The position numbers were made by a program, and so were the translations under genes. The notes under the pieces were generated by a model that searched no databases, was not told the DNA's origin, and was given only the letters and a program-made list of their open reading frames with translations. DNA of 64,000 nucleotides from Candidimonas sp. SYP-B2681 (GTDB lineage Bacteria; Pseudomonadota; Gammaproteobacteria; Burkholderiales; Burkholderiaceae_B), in assembly GCF_003971065.1 (NCBI RefSeq), contig NZ_RYDV01000009.1:119932-183931 (forward strand), in the 5' to 3' direction. Each line of letters begins with the position of its first letter. Within the stretch, counting starts at the first letter, position 1. This document shows positions 43,139-52,819 of this stretch, piece by piece.

Positions 43139-44872
43139 TTACATTGAGTTTAACTGTTCAAGCGTGTGGGCGAGCGCTTGCGACAACGGCACCTTATTGG
43201 CGGCGTCCTGTCGCCGTGTCTGGATTTCGATGATGTTTTCTTTCAGTCCCCGGTCGCCTATCGTCACACGCACGGGCACGCCCACCAGCTCCCAGTCAGC
43301 GAACATGATGCCGGGCCGGGTGTCACGATCGTCCAGCATTACGTCTACTCCGTGAGCTTTCAGTTCTGCGTAGAGTGATTCCGCAGCGTTGCGGACTGTT
43401 TCACTTTTATGGAAGCCCATCGGACAAATGACCACTTCAAATGGAGCGATAGATCTGGGCCAGATAATGCCTTTGTCATCGTGGTTCTGCTCGATGGCCG
43501 CAGCGGCGATGCGGCTGATACCAATTCCATAGCAGCCCATTTGCAGCATGGCGGGCTTGCCATCGTTTTCCAGGAAAGTAGCACCCAGGGATTTGGAGTA
43601 TTTGTCGCCCAGGAAAAATACGTGACCTACTTCAATGCCTCGCTGAATCGCCAGTTGTCCGCCTAGTGGATCAGGGTCGCCCGCCACAACATTGCGCAAG
43701 TCAGCAATTGTTGGTTCGGGCAGGTCACGTCCCCAGTTAACGTCGGTGTAATGGAAGCCTTCCTCATTAGCGCCGCAAATGAAATTATTCATATTTGCGA
43801 CGGTGCGATCGGCGATGATGGTGATTGGCTTCAGGGGGCTGACTGGGCCCAGGTAGCCCGGCACGCAACCAAAGCTGTCCAGAATTTCGTCTTCCGTTGC
43901 AAAACGATAGCCGTTTTCAAAGCCAGGTAGCTTGCCAGTTTTGACTTCATTCAATTCGTGGTCGCCACGCAAAAGCAGCAGCCATACTTTGGACTGTGCA
44001 GGTTGACCTTCAGCCTCGGTAACCAGCACAATCGATTTGACGGTATCTGTCAGCGGCTTATTCAGCTGACGTGCAACAATTTCGCACTTGGGTGCATCGG
44101 GCGTGGCGGTTTTAGCGAGCACATTGCTAGCAGGACCGCGTTCTGCGAGTAAGCACGGTGCCTCGGCCAGTTCGATGTTCGCAGCATATTGCGAGTCAGG
44201 GTTATAGACAATCAAGTCTTCACCGGTGTCGGCAATGACCTGGAACTCGTGGCTGCGTGAACCTCCGATTGAACCGGTGTCGGCTGCGACGGCTCGGAAT
44301 TCAAGGCCCAGGCGCGAGAAAATCCGCATATAGGCATCAAACATGGTGTCATAGCTGGCCTGTGCCGACGCTTCATCGCGATCAAACGAATAGGCGTCTT
44401 TCATTGTGAATTCGCGGCCCCGCATCAATCCAAAACGTGGGCGTCGTTCGTCGCGAAATTTGGTTTGAATATGATAAAAATTCAACGGCAACTGGCGCCA
44501 ACTGTGAATTTCATTACGAGCGATATCGGTGATGACTTCTTCGGACGTGGGTTGCAATACGAAATCACGGCCATGTCTGTCCTTCATCCGTAACAGTTCA
44601 GCGCCGTATTGTTCCCAGCGGCCCGATTCAACCCAAAGTTCGGCGGGCTGTACCACGGGCATCAACAATTCGATCGCGCCGGCGCGATCCATTTCGTCTC
44701 GCACAATCGCTTCGATCTTGCGCAGAACCTTTAGTCCTAAAGGCATGTAAGTGTAGATTCCACCGGCAGCCTTGCGGATCATGCCGGCCCGGGTCATAAG
44801 CTGGTGGCTCGTTACTTCGGCCTCCGCAGGTGCTTCTTTAAGGGTATTGATGTGATACTTGCTTGCATGCAT
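43139..44872 (-). CDS. proS: Prolyl-tRNA synthetase
   Basis: 577 residues, the bacterial length. Class II motifs are visible: motif 2 in [20 protein letters not shown], the YSFDRDE region, and motif 3 near [16 protein letters not shown]. An insertion (editing) domain lies between motifs 2 and 3 ([15 protein letters not shown] onwards), typical of the bacterial form. The anticodon-binding end has [20 protein letters not shown]. It is divergent from rppH and about 97 bases before ybgC on the same strand. Confidence 0.97.
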   Translation of the reverse strand: MHASKYHINTLKEAPAEAEVTSHQLMTRAGMIRKAAGGIYTYMPLGLKVLRKIEAIVRDEMDRAGAIELLMPVVQPAELWVESGRWEQYGAELLRMKDRHGRDFVLQPTSEEVITDIARNEIHSWRQLPLNFYHIQTKFRDERRPRFGLMRGREFTMKDAYSFDRDEASAQASYDTMFDAYMRIFSRLGLEFRAVAADTGSIGGSRSHEFQVIADTGEDLIVYNPDSQYAANIELAEAPCLLAERGPASNVLAKTATPDAPKCEIVARQLNKPLTDTVKSIVLVTEAEGQPAQSKVWLLLLRGDHELNEVKTGKLPGFENGYRFATEDEILDSFGCVPGYLGPVSPLKPITIIADRTVANMNNFICGANEEGFHYTDVNWGRDLPEPTIADLRNVVAGDPDPLGGQLAIQRGIEVGHVFFLGDKYSKSLGATFLENDGKPAMLQMGCYGIGISRIAAAAIEQNHDDKGIIWPRSIAPFEVVICPMGFHKSETVRNAAESLYAELKAHGVDVMLDDRDTRPGIMFADWELVGVPVRVTIGDRGLKENIIEIQTRRQDAANKVPLSQALAHTLEQLNSM

Positions 44873-44937
44873 GGTGAGGATCTCGACAGATACGTATAAT
44901 CAACGGTAATTGTATTGAATTCGCTTTGGGGTGGCCC

Positions 44938-45504
44938 ATGTTAGACCGTGAAGGCTACCGTCCTAATGTCGGCATTATCCTCGTAAATCAAAAAAACGAG
45001 GTTTTCTGGGGTAAACGTATTCGGGAACATGCATGGCAATTCCCACAAGGTGGCATTAAATATGGGGAAAGCCCTGTTCAGGCCATGTTCCGTGAACTTC
45101 ACGAAGAGGTGGGGTTACGGCCCGAACATGTTCGCATATTAGGTCGGACACGTGATTGGCTGCGTTATAACGTCCCGAGCAATTTTGTTCGGCGCGATTC
45201 GCGCGGTCACTATAAAGGGCAAAAACAGATCTGGTTTTTGTTGAGAATGGTCGGGCGCGATTCTGACGTGTGTCTGCGTGCCAGCCATAGTCCGGAATTC
45301 GACGCTTGGCGCTGGAGCCAATATTGGGTTCCACTGGATGCTGTCATTGAGTTCAAGCGCGATGTCTATACGCAGGCACTCAACGAACTGGCAGCGATTT
45401 TATTCAAAAGGGGGCAAGAAACCCGCTATTTACGTCAGCGCGTGCAAAGTCACCGCGGCGTGCAGTCTACGGAAAACAAGGGTCATGCGCATACTTCTGG
45501 TTGA
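44938..45504 (+). CDS. rppH: RNA pyrophosphohydrolase (Nudix)
   Basis: 188 residues. Start at [13 protein letters not shown], with a GGGGTGG site 5 bases before. The Nudix box is [18 protein letters not shown] after GGIKY. It removes pyrophosphate from the 5' end of mRNA and so starts RNase E-dependent decay. TATAAT at 44895-44900 is a possible -10 box with a leader of about 30 bases. The last 20 bases overlap the response-regulator gene downstream, so rppH and the two-component pair may be co-transcribed. Confidence 0.95.
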   Translation: MLDREGYRPNVGIILVNQKNEVFWGKRIREHAWQFPQGGIKYGESPVQAMFRELHEEVGLRPEHVRILGRTRDWLRYNVPSNFVRRDSRGHYKGQKQIWFLLRMVGRDSDVCLRASHSPEFDAWRWSQYWVPLDAVIEFKRDVYTQALNELAAILFKRGQETRYLRQRVQSHRGVQSTENKGHAHTSG

Positions 45505-46162
45505 AGACGAACGTGAAATGGCAGCATGGCTCGAGCGGGCGCTGGCTCAAAGTGGTTTTGAACCCGAGCACGCGCCCGATGCGCAAACCGCCGAGCACAT
45601 GTTGGCAAGCTCGTCATACGACGCTGTAGTAATGGACTTGCGCCTGCCTGACAAGCATGGGCTCGTTTTGCTACGCGAAATGCGTACTCGTGGCGACGTC
45701 ACCCCGGTCCTTATTCTGACGGCGCAGGGCGCTTTGCAGGATCGCGTGCGGGGCCTGAACCTGGGTGCCGATGATTTCCTGACCAAACCTTTCGCGCTCG
45801 AGGAGCTCGAGGCGCGCCTGGCTGCGCTAGTAAGGCGCAGCAGGGGACGCAAGCCGCCTCGAATAGAATGCGGAACGCTGGTCTACGACAGCGAAAGCCG
45901 CGCGTTCTCATTAGACGGCGCTATCCTGCATCTGACGCCGCGCGAGCATGCTGCGTTAGCGGTGCTCGTTACGCGAAGTGGCGTGCCGGTTGAAAAAAGT
46001 CATTTATTCTCGAGGGTGTTCGAGCACGATAGCGATTCCAGTCCAGACGCCATCGAGGTCGTTCTACACCGCTTGCGAAAAAAGCTGGCGGGTAGCGATG
46101 TGCATATTGTGACCGTCAGGGGCTTAGGTTATATGCTCGAAAGCATCCTCAATGAAGCCTGA
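45485..46162 (+). CDS. OmpR-family response regulator (TctD-like)
   Basis: 225 residues. Receiver domain with acidic pocket VEDE (residues 6-9), phospho-acceptor Asp51 in VMDLRLPD and Lys101 in FLTKPF. The C-terminal winged helix has [15 protein letters not shown] and the recognition helix [14 protein letters not shown]. It starts inside rppH. With the kinase downstream it resembles TctD, the regulator of tricarboxylate uptake; tctB-tctA lie about 2.5 kb further on. Confidence 0.85.
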   Translation: MRILLVEDEREMAAWLERALAQSGFEPEHAPDAQTAEHMLASSSYDAVVMDLRLPDKHGLVLLREMRTRGDVTPVLILTAQGALQDRVRGLNLGADDFLTKPFALEELEARLAALVRRSRGRKPPRIECGTLVYDSESRAFSLDGAILHLTPREHAALAVLVTRSGVPVEKSHLFSRVFEHDSDSSPDAIEVVLHRLRKKLAGSDVHIVTVRGLGYMLESILNEA

Positions 46163-46165
46163 TAC

Positions 46166-47668
46166 ATGGCGCTACTAACTCAAAAATATCGCGGCAGTAT
46201 CCGGTTTTGGTTGCTTGTGATGCTGATTCCGGGCGTCGTGACGTTATTAATTGTCGATGGTCGCAGCGATTATCAAGCCCTGAATATCGTTACGCAGGAA
46301 GTCTACGATAGTGCACTGCTGGAACCGGCCAAAGTTCTCGAGAACAGCGTTGAATTCAATTCCGATGGCACTTTGCGTATCGATCCGCCGTTTTATGCGC
46401 AGGTCATGCTCGAGTCTCGCGCAGGCAATCGGAAATATTTTCGCGTCGAGGAGGTCGTGTCAGGAACATCTAGTCTGGCCGGATCCAGCGCGCAACATTT
46501 GGAAGGGAAGGTTTTGTTGGGTATGCAGGGGCTGCCGCGCCCGCCAACCCTGGCCGACAACGAGGGCATGCCCGTCTTTTATAACGCCATGTATCGTAAT
46601 GATGAAGTGCGTATGGTGGCGTTGTGGCGCGATCTTTATTATGAAGGGGTGCACCGTCAGGTAATTGTGCTCGTTGGCGAAAGCATAGACCTGCGTTTGC
46701 GCACGCAACAGCACGCCTGGCGGGAAGGCCTGTTTCGCGATGGACGAATGCTGATATTGGCCGCCTTGCTCGTTTGGTTTAGTGTGCAACTGGCCTTGCG
46801 GCCGCTAAGCGAACTGAGGCGCGAAATCAGGGCTCGCGACGTAGATAACCTGTTGCCACTCGATGAGAATCACGTTCCCCGCGAGGTCGTTCCGCTAGTC
46901 AAGGCGATCAATCACCACATCGATCTATATCGCCAGGTCCTCGACAAGCAGGCACGATTCCTGGCCGATGCATCGCATCAGCTACGCACGCCGTTGGCGA
47001 TCATGCGTACGCAGGCGCAGTACGCCAGACGTGAGCCCGATATCGTGCGCATGCGTGAAACCCTTGTTGCGATTATTCGTCAACTCGGCCAAACATCGCG
47101 CTTGACGGAGCAGTTATTATCTCTTGCGCATGCAAGCCGCAACGATATTGCACCACAGGCGCAAGTCGATCTGAATACTTTGGCGCGTGAGGTGGTGCTG
47201 CTGTACTTGCCGTTAGCGCGCGAAAAACACCAAGATCTTGGCTGGGCGGACAGTAGCGAAGGTGACAACGACGTCCAGGCTCATAGGCCGTGGGTCCTGG
47301 GCAGCGATGCCGAAATCCATGAGTCGATTGCGAACCTGGTTCATAACGCGATCAATCACTCCGGCAACGGTAGCACGATCACTGTGTCCGCCGGAGTGAC
47401 CGACGACCGGGCTTGGGTAAGCGTCCGCGACAATGGGGTGGGTCTGGACCCTTCGTTACGCGAGAGCGTATTTATACGATTCGACCGGGGCGGTACGGCT
47501 CGCAAAGGTTCGCGCGGCAGTGGCTCCGGGCTGGGGCTCGCGATTGCGCTCGCCTATGCTGAGCGCAATCGCGGCACGATAGTCTTGAAAGACGGCGACC
47601 CCTCGTTGCATGGCGGGGTCGGGCTGTGCGCGGTACTGCAAATGCCTAGAAGTTCGGCGCCAGCCTAA
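46166..47668 (+). CDS. Sensor histidine kinase (TctE-like)
   Basis: 500 residues. Membrane helix 1 (RFWLLVMLIPGVVTLLIV), a periplasmic sensing domain of about 160 residues of the 2CSK_N type, membrane helix 2 (MLILAALLVWFSVQLAL), a HAMP-like linker, the phospho-acceptor His271 in ADASHQLRTPLAIMR, and ATPase motifs NLVHNAINHSG, DNGVGL and GSGSGLGLAIALAY. It starts 3 bases after the regulator stop. The sensing domain is like that of TctE, which detects tricarboxylates; the true ligand is unknown. Confidence 0.87.
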   Translation: MALLTQKYRGSIRFWLLVMLIPGVVTLLIVDGRSDYQALNIVTQEVYDSALLEPAKVLENSVEFNSDGTLRIDPPFYAQVMLESRAGNRKYFRVEEVVSGTSSLAGSSAQHLEGKVLLGMQGLPRPPTLADNEGMPVFYNAMYRNDEVRMVALWRDLYYEGVHRQVIVLVGESIDLRLRTQQHAWREGLFRDGRMLILAALLVWFSVQLALRPLSELRREIRARDVDNLLPLDENHVPREVVPLVKAINHHIDLYRQVLDKQARFLADASHQLRTPLAIMRTQAQYARREPDIVRMRETLVAIIRQLGQTSRLTEQLLSLAHASRNDIAPQAQVDLNTLAREVVLLYLPLAREKHQDLGWADSSEGDNDVQAHRPWVLGSDAEIHESIANLVHNAINHSGNGSTITVSAGVTDDRAWVSVRDNGVGLDPSLRESVFIRFDRGGTARKGSRGSGSGLGLAIALAYAERNRGTIVLKDGDPSLHGGVGLCAVLQMPRSSAPA

Positions 47669-47677
47669 GCCTGGCAA

Positions 47678-48586
47678 TTATTTAGTTCGCAGACGTTTGA
47701 TCAGGCTGGATGTATCCCAACGGCTGCCGCCCATTTGCTGAACGTCGGCGTAAAACTGATCAACCAGCGCCGTTACCGGAAGACGGGCACCGTTGTGTTT
47801 CGCTTCGTTCAGCACCAGCCCCAGATCTTTACGCATCCAGTCCACCGCGAAGCCAAAGTCGAACTTATCGTCGATCATGGTGGTGCCGCGGTTTTCCATC
47901 TGCCAGCTTTGGGCGGCACCCTTGCTGATAACGCCGAGAACCTGCTTCATGTCGAGCTTGGCTGCCTGGCCAAACGCAATGGCTTCGGACAAACCTTGCA
48001 CCAACCCGGCGATGCAAATTTGGTTGACCATTTTGCATAATTGCCCCGCACCGGATTCGCCCAGCAAAGTGACCGCTTGCGCGTAAGCGTGAATGAGCGG
48101 TTTCGCTGTGTCAAAATTTGCTTGGTCGCCGCCGCACATGACGGTAAGTGCGCCATTGATGGCGCCTGCCTGGCCGCCCGAGACAGGCGCGTCGACGAAA
48201 CTGATGTCTTGCTGCTTGCCTGTTCTATATAGTTCTCGGGCGACGTCTGCCGAGGCAGTGGTGTGGTCCACGAAGATCGTTCCGGCCGCCATGCCCGCGT
48301 AAGCACCGTTCTCGCCGAGTACGACGCTGCGCAGATCGTCATCGTTGCCCACACAACTGAAAACGATGCTGGCCCCTTGTGCGGCCTCTTTGGGTGTTCT
48401 GTGCGCTTCGCCGCCGAACTCGGCAGCCCATGCTTCCGCCTTTTCGAATGTGCGGTTGTAGACCGAAACGGTGTGGCCGGCTTTGGCCAAATGCCCAGCC
48501 ATGGGGTGCCCCATTACGCCCAGGCCCAGAAAGGCTACACGGGTGGAGGGGTGTGAATCATAAGGCCGGGCGTTGATTGAAGGCAT
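47678..48586 (-). CDS. 3-Hydroxyisobutyrate dehydrogenase-like (beta-hydroxyacid) reductase
   Basis: 302 residues. Rossmann motif FLGLGVMGHPMAGHLAKAGH near the start, substrate motif VDAPVSGGQAGAINGALTVM, and the catalytic Lys in GESGAGQLCKMVNQI. This is the family of 3-hydroxyisobutyrate dehydrogenase, tartronate semialdehyde reductase (GarR/GlxR) and related enzymes. Which substrate is used cannot be told. It converges with the TctE-like kinase gene and lies after the tctBA operon, separated from it by a strong terminator. Confidence 0.88.
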   Translation of the reverse strand: MPSINARPYDSHPSTRVAFLGLGVMGHPMAGHLAKAGHTVSVYNRTFEKAEAWAAEFGGEAHRTPKEAAQGASIVFSCVGNDDDLRSVVLGENGAYAGMAAGTIFVDHTTASADVARELYRTGKQQDISFVDAPVSGGQAGAINGALTVMCGGDQANFDTAKPLIHAYAQAVTLLGESGAGQLCKMVNQICIAGLVQGLSEAIAFGQAAKLDMKQVLGVISKGAAQSWQMENRGTTMIDDKFDFGFAVDWMRKDLGLVLNEAKHNGARLPVTALVDQFYADVQQMGGSRWDTSSLIKRLRTK

Positions 48587-48669
48587 ATCGTTATTCTCCG
48601 AAATTTAATGGGTTATACATTGCTCCGGGCAATAGATTACCTCATAAGCCATGTCTGCGAGCGCCCATG

Positions 48670-48696
48670 GAAAAAGGCGCCGAAAGGCGCCTTTTT
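48670..48696. terminator. Bidirectional intrinsic terminator
   Basis: GAAAAAGGCGCC, loop GAAA, GGCGCCTTTTTC: an 12-bp-class perfect stem with five A on one side and five T on the other, so it works in both directions. It ends the tctBA transcript (minus strand) before the hydroxyacid dehydrogenase gene, whose promoter must then lie in the 80 bases downstream. Confidence 0.9.
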
Positions 48697-48718
48697 CGTA
48701 CTGCGAGACCCGGGATTC

Positions 48719-50224
48719 TTAGCCTTCTTCGACGAAGGTTTCTTCGCGTTTCTTCTTGATCGAAGGTAGCGCTACGATAGCAACCAGAATGGCTGCACCA
48801 ATCAGGAGCGATAAGGACAAGGGGCGGGTTACGAAGGTGGTGTAATCACCTCGAGCCAGCAACAAGGCACGACGGAAGTTTTCTTCCATCATTGGTCCAA
48901 GCACCAGACCCAGCAACAATGGCGCGCCCTCGCATTTGAGTTTTGCCCATACATAGCCGATAAAGCCAAATGCTGCTGTCATCCAGATATCGAATACGTT
49001 GTAGTTCAATGAATACACACCGATCGTACAAAATACCAGAATGGCCGGAAACAGAATCCGATATGGCACTTTAAGCAGTTTGATCCACAAACCAACCAGC
49101 GGCAGGTTCAAAATAACCAGCATCATGTTGCCGATCCACATCGACACGATCAGGCCCCAGAACAGCTCTGGGTGGCTGGTCATGACCTGAGGGCCAGGCT
49201 GAATGTTGTGGATGGTCATGGCGCCAATCATCAGCGCCGTAACCGCATTACCCGGAATACCCAGTGTAAGCAATGGAATGAACGATGTCTGGGCAGCCGC
49301 GTTATTGGCGGATTCCGGACCCGCAAGACCCGCCGGGTGGCCCTTGCCGAAGCGCTCGGGATTCCTGGATATCTTTTTCTCGAGCGTATACGAGGCAAAA
49401 GATGACAGCACCGCGCCGCCGCCGGGCAGGATGCCCAGAGCCGAGCCTAAGGCCGTGCCACGAACGACTGCAGGCCACGCTTCCTTGAATTCCTGCTTGT
49501 TGGGGTATAGCGAGCCAACTTTGCCAGTAATGTCGACGCGTTGGTCTTTCAGTTCCAGATTGGTCATGATTTCGGAGAAGCCGAACACGCCCATGGCCAC
49601 AACGGCAAAGTCGATGCCATCTTGAAGCTCTGGAACACCAAAGTCGAAACGAGCCACGCCAGAGTTAACGTCAGTACCGATCATGCCGAGCAACAGGCCA
49701 AGCAAGATCATGCAGATTGCTTTGGGCAAGGAACCCGACGCCAATACAACCGCGCCGATCAGGCCCAATACCATCAGAGAAAAGTATTCCGCAGGACCGA
49801 ACTTGAAGGCCACTTCAGCCAAAGGAGGAGCAAAGCCCGCCAGCAAGACGGTGGCGACGCAACCCGCAAAGAAAGAACCCAGTGCCGCGATTGCCAGTGC
49901 AGCGCCGGCCCGGCCGTTTCGGGCCATCTGGTGCCCGTCGAGGACGGTCACCACCGCCGATGTTTCGCCCGGAAGCGCCACAAGGATCGCAGTGGTGGAC
50001 CCTCCGTATTGAGCGCCATAATAGATACCGGCAAGCATGATCAGGCCAGCAACGGGTGGCAGCACATAAGTAATAGGCAGCAGCATGGCAATGGTAGGTA
50101 CAGGGCCAATGCCAGGCAATACGCCAATCAGGGTGCCAAGGACGCAGCCAAGTAGACAATACGCCAAATTTTCGGGCGTAAAGGCTACGGAGAACCCTAG
50201 CGCCAAGTGTTCGAATAGTTCCAT
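48719..50224 (-). CDS. tctA: Tripartite tricarboxylate transporter, large permease TctA
   Basis: 501 residues with about 11 to 12 membrane helices. TctA hallmarks: CLLGCVLGTLIGVLPGIGPV near the start, GIYYGAQYGGSTTAILVALP, GALIGILPGGG-like GSALGILPGGGAVLSSFASY, and TLGIPGNAVTALMIGAMTIH. It is the main inner-membrane subunit and works with TctB and a periplasmic TctC/Bug protein. No tctC is adjacent; Bug genes at about 28.8 and 55 kb are the nearest. Confidence 0.93.
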   Translation of the reverse strand: MELFEHLALGFSVAFTPENLAYCLLGCVLGTLIGVLPGIGPVPTIAMLLPITYVLPPVAGLIMLAGIYYGAQYGGSTTAILVALPGETSAVVTVLDGHQMARNGRAGAALAIAALGSFFAGCVATVLLAGFAPPLAEVAFKFGPAEYFSLMVLGLIGAVVLASGSLPKAICMILLGLLLGMIGTDVNSGVARFDFGVPELQDGIDFAVVAMGVFGFSEIMTNLELKDQRVDITGKVGSLYPNKQEFKEAWPAVVRGTALGSALGILPGGGAVLSSFASYTLEKKISRNPERFGKGHPAGLAGPESANNAAAQTSFIPLLTLGIPGNAVTALMIGAMTIHNIQPGPQVMTSHPELFWGLIVSMWIGNMMLVILNLPLVGLWIKLLKVPYRILFPAILVFCTIGVYSLNYNVFDIWMTAAFGFIGYVWAKLKCEGAPLLLGLVLGPMMEENFRRALLLARGDYTTFVTRPLSLSLLIGAAILVAIVALPSIKKKREETFVEEG

Positions 50225-50237
50225 TTCAGCTTCTCCT

Positions 50238-50699
50238 TTAATTGCCTAGAAAGCTAGGCCACAAGGGGAAGATCAAACCTAAACCCTTGATGAATGCCAG
50301 CCAGACGAACAGGACCATAAATATGCCATTGGCGACTGCAACCTTCCAGCTGAATACGTGGCTTGCCAAACTGCTGATAACGACCAAGAGAAATACCGAG
50401 ATATAAACACCCAGGAAATCCATGACGCTTCCGCTGAGGGCAACTGACCCAACGATGACGAAGGCAATCTTCCAATCGAATTTTTCTACATGGGTCTCGT
50501 GTGCTTTAGGCGATAAGGCCGTTAGCGCAACGATTGCTCCTAGCCCGGCCAGGCACACGCCTAACCAGAAGGGGAAGTACCCGGGGCCCATTCGAGCCGC
50601 CGTGCCCATTGAGTAGTTGGTAGCGCCCAACGCAAATCCGACACCCAAGGCGACGAACATAATACCGGACCAAAAGTCCTGCTTATTTCTGAGCTGCAT
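50238..50699 (-). CDS. tctB: Tripartite tricarboxylate transporter, small subunit TctB
   Basis: 153 residues with four membrane helices: FWSGIMFVALGVGFALGATN, FPFWLGVCLAGLGAIVALTA, FVIVGSVALSGSVMDFLGVY and ANGIFMVLFVWLAFIKGLGL. The motif GPGYFPFWLGV is typical of TctB. It lies 13 bases before tctA. The 330-base region upstream carries no gene and should hold the operon promoter. Confidence 0.88.
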   Translation of the reverse strand: MQLRNKQDFWSGIMFVALGVGFALGATNYSMGTAARMGPGYFPFWLGVCLAGLGAIVALTALSPKAHETHVEKFDWKIAFVIVGSVALSGSVMDFLGVYISVFLLVVISSLASHVFSWKVAVANGIFMVLFVWLAFIKGLGLIFPLWPSFLGN

Positions 50700-51032
50700 G
50701 TTGACGAAATCTCCCTGACAGCATGATAAAACTGATAGTTAAAGGCCCGGGTTGCTGCAGCTTCGCGAGAAGCCATAACGATTCAAAGCCCTAACTACCA
50801 AAGGTGAAGCATCGTAATAGACGAAGCCTCGACTGAAAACCCCGATTTGCCCTTGGTGGTCTGGGGTTTACCCTAGAGGAGGCCACTTTTTACATATTTA
50901 AGCACTCCTGTCACCTCGTTTTTCATCGTTTTGAAAGAAAAATGAAAGGTATTGGAAAGAGCGGTGAAAGGTTATGATCGGATTTCATTTTTCCCTATCC
51001 AGTTGATGGCTGGATGGTTTACGATAACGCCC
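50700..51032. other. Intergenic region between tctB and the zapB-like gene
   Basis: No gene is seen. It must hold divergent promoters. TTTCAT and ATGAAA form an inverted repeat around 50925-50946, next to repeated GAAAGG/GGAAAG words; these could be regulator sites, for example for the TctD-like protein, but this is only a suggestion. TTGGAA (50952-50957) and TATGAT (50973-50978), 15 bases apart, are possible boxes for the zapB-like gene. Confidence 0.35.
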
Positions 51033-51437
51033 ATGTTGCAAGATCTTGATTCTCTCGCTGCCCGTATCGGGCAAATGGTGCAGTTCGCTCGTCAACTCCA
51101 GACTGAACGCACTGCCTTGCAGGCTCGCCTGAAAAATCTCGAGCAAGAGCGCGATGCGCTGCGCGATCAGCTCATGCGCCGCGAGGCCGACTCGTCGTCA
51201 ATGAACGAGCGCATCGCGATCCACGAAGCCGAGCTCCAGGCCGTGCGGGCCGAAGCCGAGGCCAGCCAAGCCACGCTTCAGATCGAAGCGACCCAGTACA
51301 AGTCTGAATGTGAAAGCATCAGGCAGCGGCTGGCCGTCAGTCAGGCCGACGCCGATCGCCTGCGCGTGGTTGCCGACAAAGCGCGGGACAGTATCGATTC
51401 AATATTAATGCGCCTGCCCGGCGCATCGCAGGAGTAG
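51033..51437 (+). CDS. ZapB-like coiled-coil protein upstream of zapA
   Basis: 134 residues from ATG 51033. Nearly the whole protein is a coiled coil with heptad pattern: RIGQMVQFARQLQTERTALQ, RLKNLEQERDALRDQLMRR and AELQAVRAEAEASQATLQ. It stops 6 bases before zapA. Coiled-coil genes in this place are often annotated as cell-division or ZapB-like proteins. The N-terminal LQDLDSLAARIGQMV could be a binding site for ZapA; this is an inference. Confidence 0.65.
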   Translation: MLQDLDSLAARIGQMVQFARQLQTERTALQARLKNLEQERDALRDQLMRREADSSSMNERIAIHEAELQAVRAEAEASQATLQIEATQYKSECESIRQRLAVSQADADRLRVVADKARDSIDSILMRLPGASQE

Positions 51438-51443
51438 AGTATT

Positions 51444-51764
51444 ATGGAACGTATCGACGTATCCATTTTGGGGCGAGATTATTCACTGGCGTGTATGCCC
51501 GCCGAGAAAGAAGCATTGTTGGCAGCTGTACGTCACGTAGATCAGCGTATGCTGGGCGTCAAAGGATCAGGTAAGATTGCAAGTAATGAGCGCATCGCCG
51601 TCATGGCCGCAATTCAGATCGCAATCGAGCTTTTATCCATGCGAGCCCCCGACGGACCATTAAGTAACCTTGCGTTGGGCGATTTCAAGCGTAAAATTGA
51701 TGACATGAACGATATGCTGGATGAGGTCGTTGGGCCAGCAAGTCAAAACCAAAATGTCCGGTAA
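51444..51764 (+). CDS. zapA: Cell division protein ZapA
   Basis: 106 residues. It binds FtsZ and bundles protofilaments at midcell. Starts MERIDVSILGRDYSLAC, the family N-terminus, followed by EKEALLAAVRHVDQRML and a helix with SNERIAVMAAIQIAIELL; a C-terminal coiled coil ends the protein. The 6S RNA gene follows directly, as in many proteobacteria. Confidence 0.93.
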   Translation: MERIDVSILGRDYSLACMPAEKEALLAAVRHVDQRMLGVKGSGKIASNERIAVMAAIQIAIELLSMRAPDGPLSNLALGDFKRKIDDMNDMLDEVVGPASQNQNVR

Positions 51765-51815
51765 GTTTTTTTGTATAAGTTTTCGAGTATTGTTTTTTTC
51801 AATATTCAACAGTTA

Positions 51816-51992
51816 GTCCCTGCCGTGCTCGTGACTTGGCCATACATTCCTTGAACCAATGCTTATGGCATGCAGGTTGCTGGATTGACAAGTAGGTGTG
51901 CTTTCCATTTATGGACAACCCGAAGCTTGACTGAAGGCGACCACCTTGAACCCTCGGTTCCAGGATGCCGGCCTTGACGGCACAGGCGGGGC
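51816..51992 (+). ncRNA. ssrS: 6S RNA
   Basis: About 177 bases, immediately downstream of zapA, the conserved place of ssrS. The 5' arm CCCTGCCGTGCTCGTGACTT and the 3' arm ending GGCACAGGCGGGG close the terminal stem. Conserved internal pieces are TTCCTTGAACCAATGCTTA near the 5' side and CACCTTGAACCCTCGGTTCC near the 3' side, which align to the E. coli 6S pattern. The RNA mimics an open promoter and binds sigma-70 RNA polymerase in stationary phase. The ends are approximate; a terminator follows 10 bases later. Confidence 0.85.
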
Positions 51993-52001
51993 AATTTTTT
52001 C

Positions 52002-52033
52002 AAAGCTCGTCTTCGGACGAGCTTTGTTCTTTT
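52002..52033 (+). terminator. Terminator after 6S RNA
   Basis: AAAGCTCGTC, loop TTCG, GACGAGCTTT: a perfect 10-bp stem with a stable tetraloop, followed by GTTCTTTT. It lies between ssrS and the SIMPL-domain gene. Confidence 0.85.
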
Positions 52034-52047
52034 ATAGGACCGAAAAA

Positions 52048-52779
52048 ATGAATTTTTCCCAGCAACAGCGGAAATGGTTCTCGGCACTCGTTCTATGTGT
52101 AGGGAGCGCTATGGCGCTGCCGGCAATGGCGCAGCCCCTTGATAGTACAGAAGTCCGTGGCGGAAAGTGGCCTCAGGCCAGCCTGCAGGCCGAAGCAGGC
52201 GCAGAAATCTCTCAGGATACGGTCAAGATCACCTTGGCATCCGAAATGAGCGACACGAGCCAGACGGCGGTGGCCAAAGCCCTTTCGAAGACGCTCGATA
52301 GTGTCATGAAAGACGCGAAGGGTGACCCCGCCGTCAAGGTCAGTAGCGGCAACTATCACGTGTGGCCCATGAATAACGAACAGGGAAAAATAACGAACTG
52401 GCGTGGACGAGGCGAAATCTTCCTCGAGTCCCAAGATTTCGCTGCCGCGTCTGAATTGGCCGGCAAATTAAGCGATCGCATGCCTATTGCCAATCTGGCT
52501 TTCTCGGTGTCGCCGCAGGCAAGGGCCAAACAGGAAGAGGCCTTGTTATCAGAGGCTGCCCAGGCATTCCGAGACCGCGCTGAAGCGTTGACCAAAGCCT
52601 TCGGTTTCGCCACTTACACCGTACGCAATATCGATCTGGGCGGAGCTGGTGCGCGATACGAATCGGCTCCCCGGATGATGTCCATGGCTGCCGATAAGGC
52701 CAGTGTGCCACTGGAAGGCGGTACCGAACGCGTCAGTGTGTTGATTCGCGGCTCCATTTTTTTGCAGTCCTCGCAATAA
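52048..52779 (+). CDS. SIMPL-domain (DUF541) periplasmic protein
   Basis: 243 residues from ATG 52048, with AGGA 8 bases before. A Sec signal ends at ALPAMAQP. The mature protein shows the SIMPL fold: VKITLASEMSDTSQTAVAKA, WRGRGEIFLESQDFAAASEL, FSVSPQARAKQEEALLSEAA and FGFATYTVRNIDLGG. Homologues are periplasmic or oxidative-stress proteins of unclear role. It is placed just after the 6S terminator, so its promoter must be in or near that short region, or it depends on read-through. Confidence 0.8.
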   Translation: MNFSQQQRKWFSALVLCVGSAMALPAMAQPLDSTEVRGGKWPQASLQAEAGAEISQDTVKITLASEMSDTSQTAVAKALSKTLDSVMKDAKGDPAVKVSSGNYHVWPMNNEQGKITNWRGRGEIFLESQDFAAASELAGKLSDRMPIANLAFSVSPQARAKQEEALLSEAAQAFRDRAEALTKAFGFATYTVRNIDLGGAGARYESAPRMMSMAADKASVPLEGGTERVSVLIRGSIFLQSSQ

Positions 52780-52819
52780 GAGTGGAGAGCCTACGCCTGC
52801 CTGGCAGGCTGAATCGCGC

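Noticed and set aside
44872..44900. Full promoter for rppH
   Set aside because: TATAAT is present at 44895-44900, but the matching -35 position is poor, so only the -10 is mentioned under rppH.
49541..50155. A 204-residue frame antisense to tctA
   Set aside because: TctA is clear on the minus strand; this frame is rich in Gln, His and Arg, as shadows of membrane genes are.
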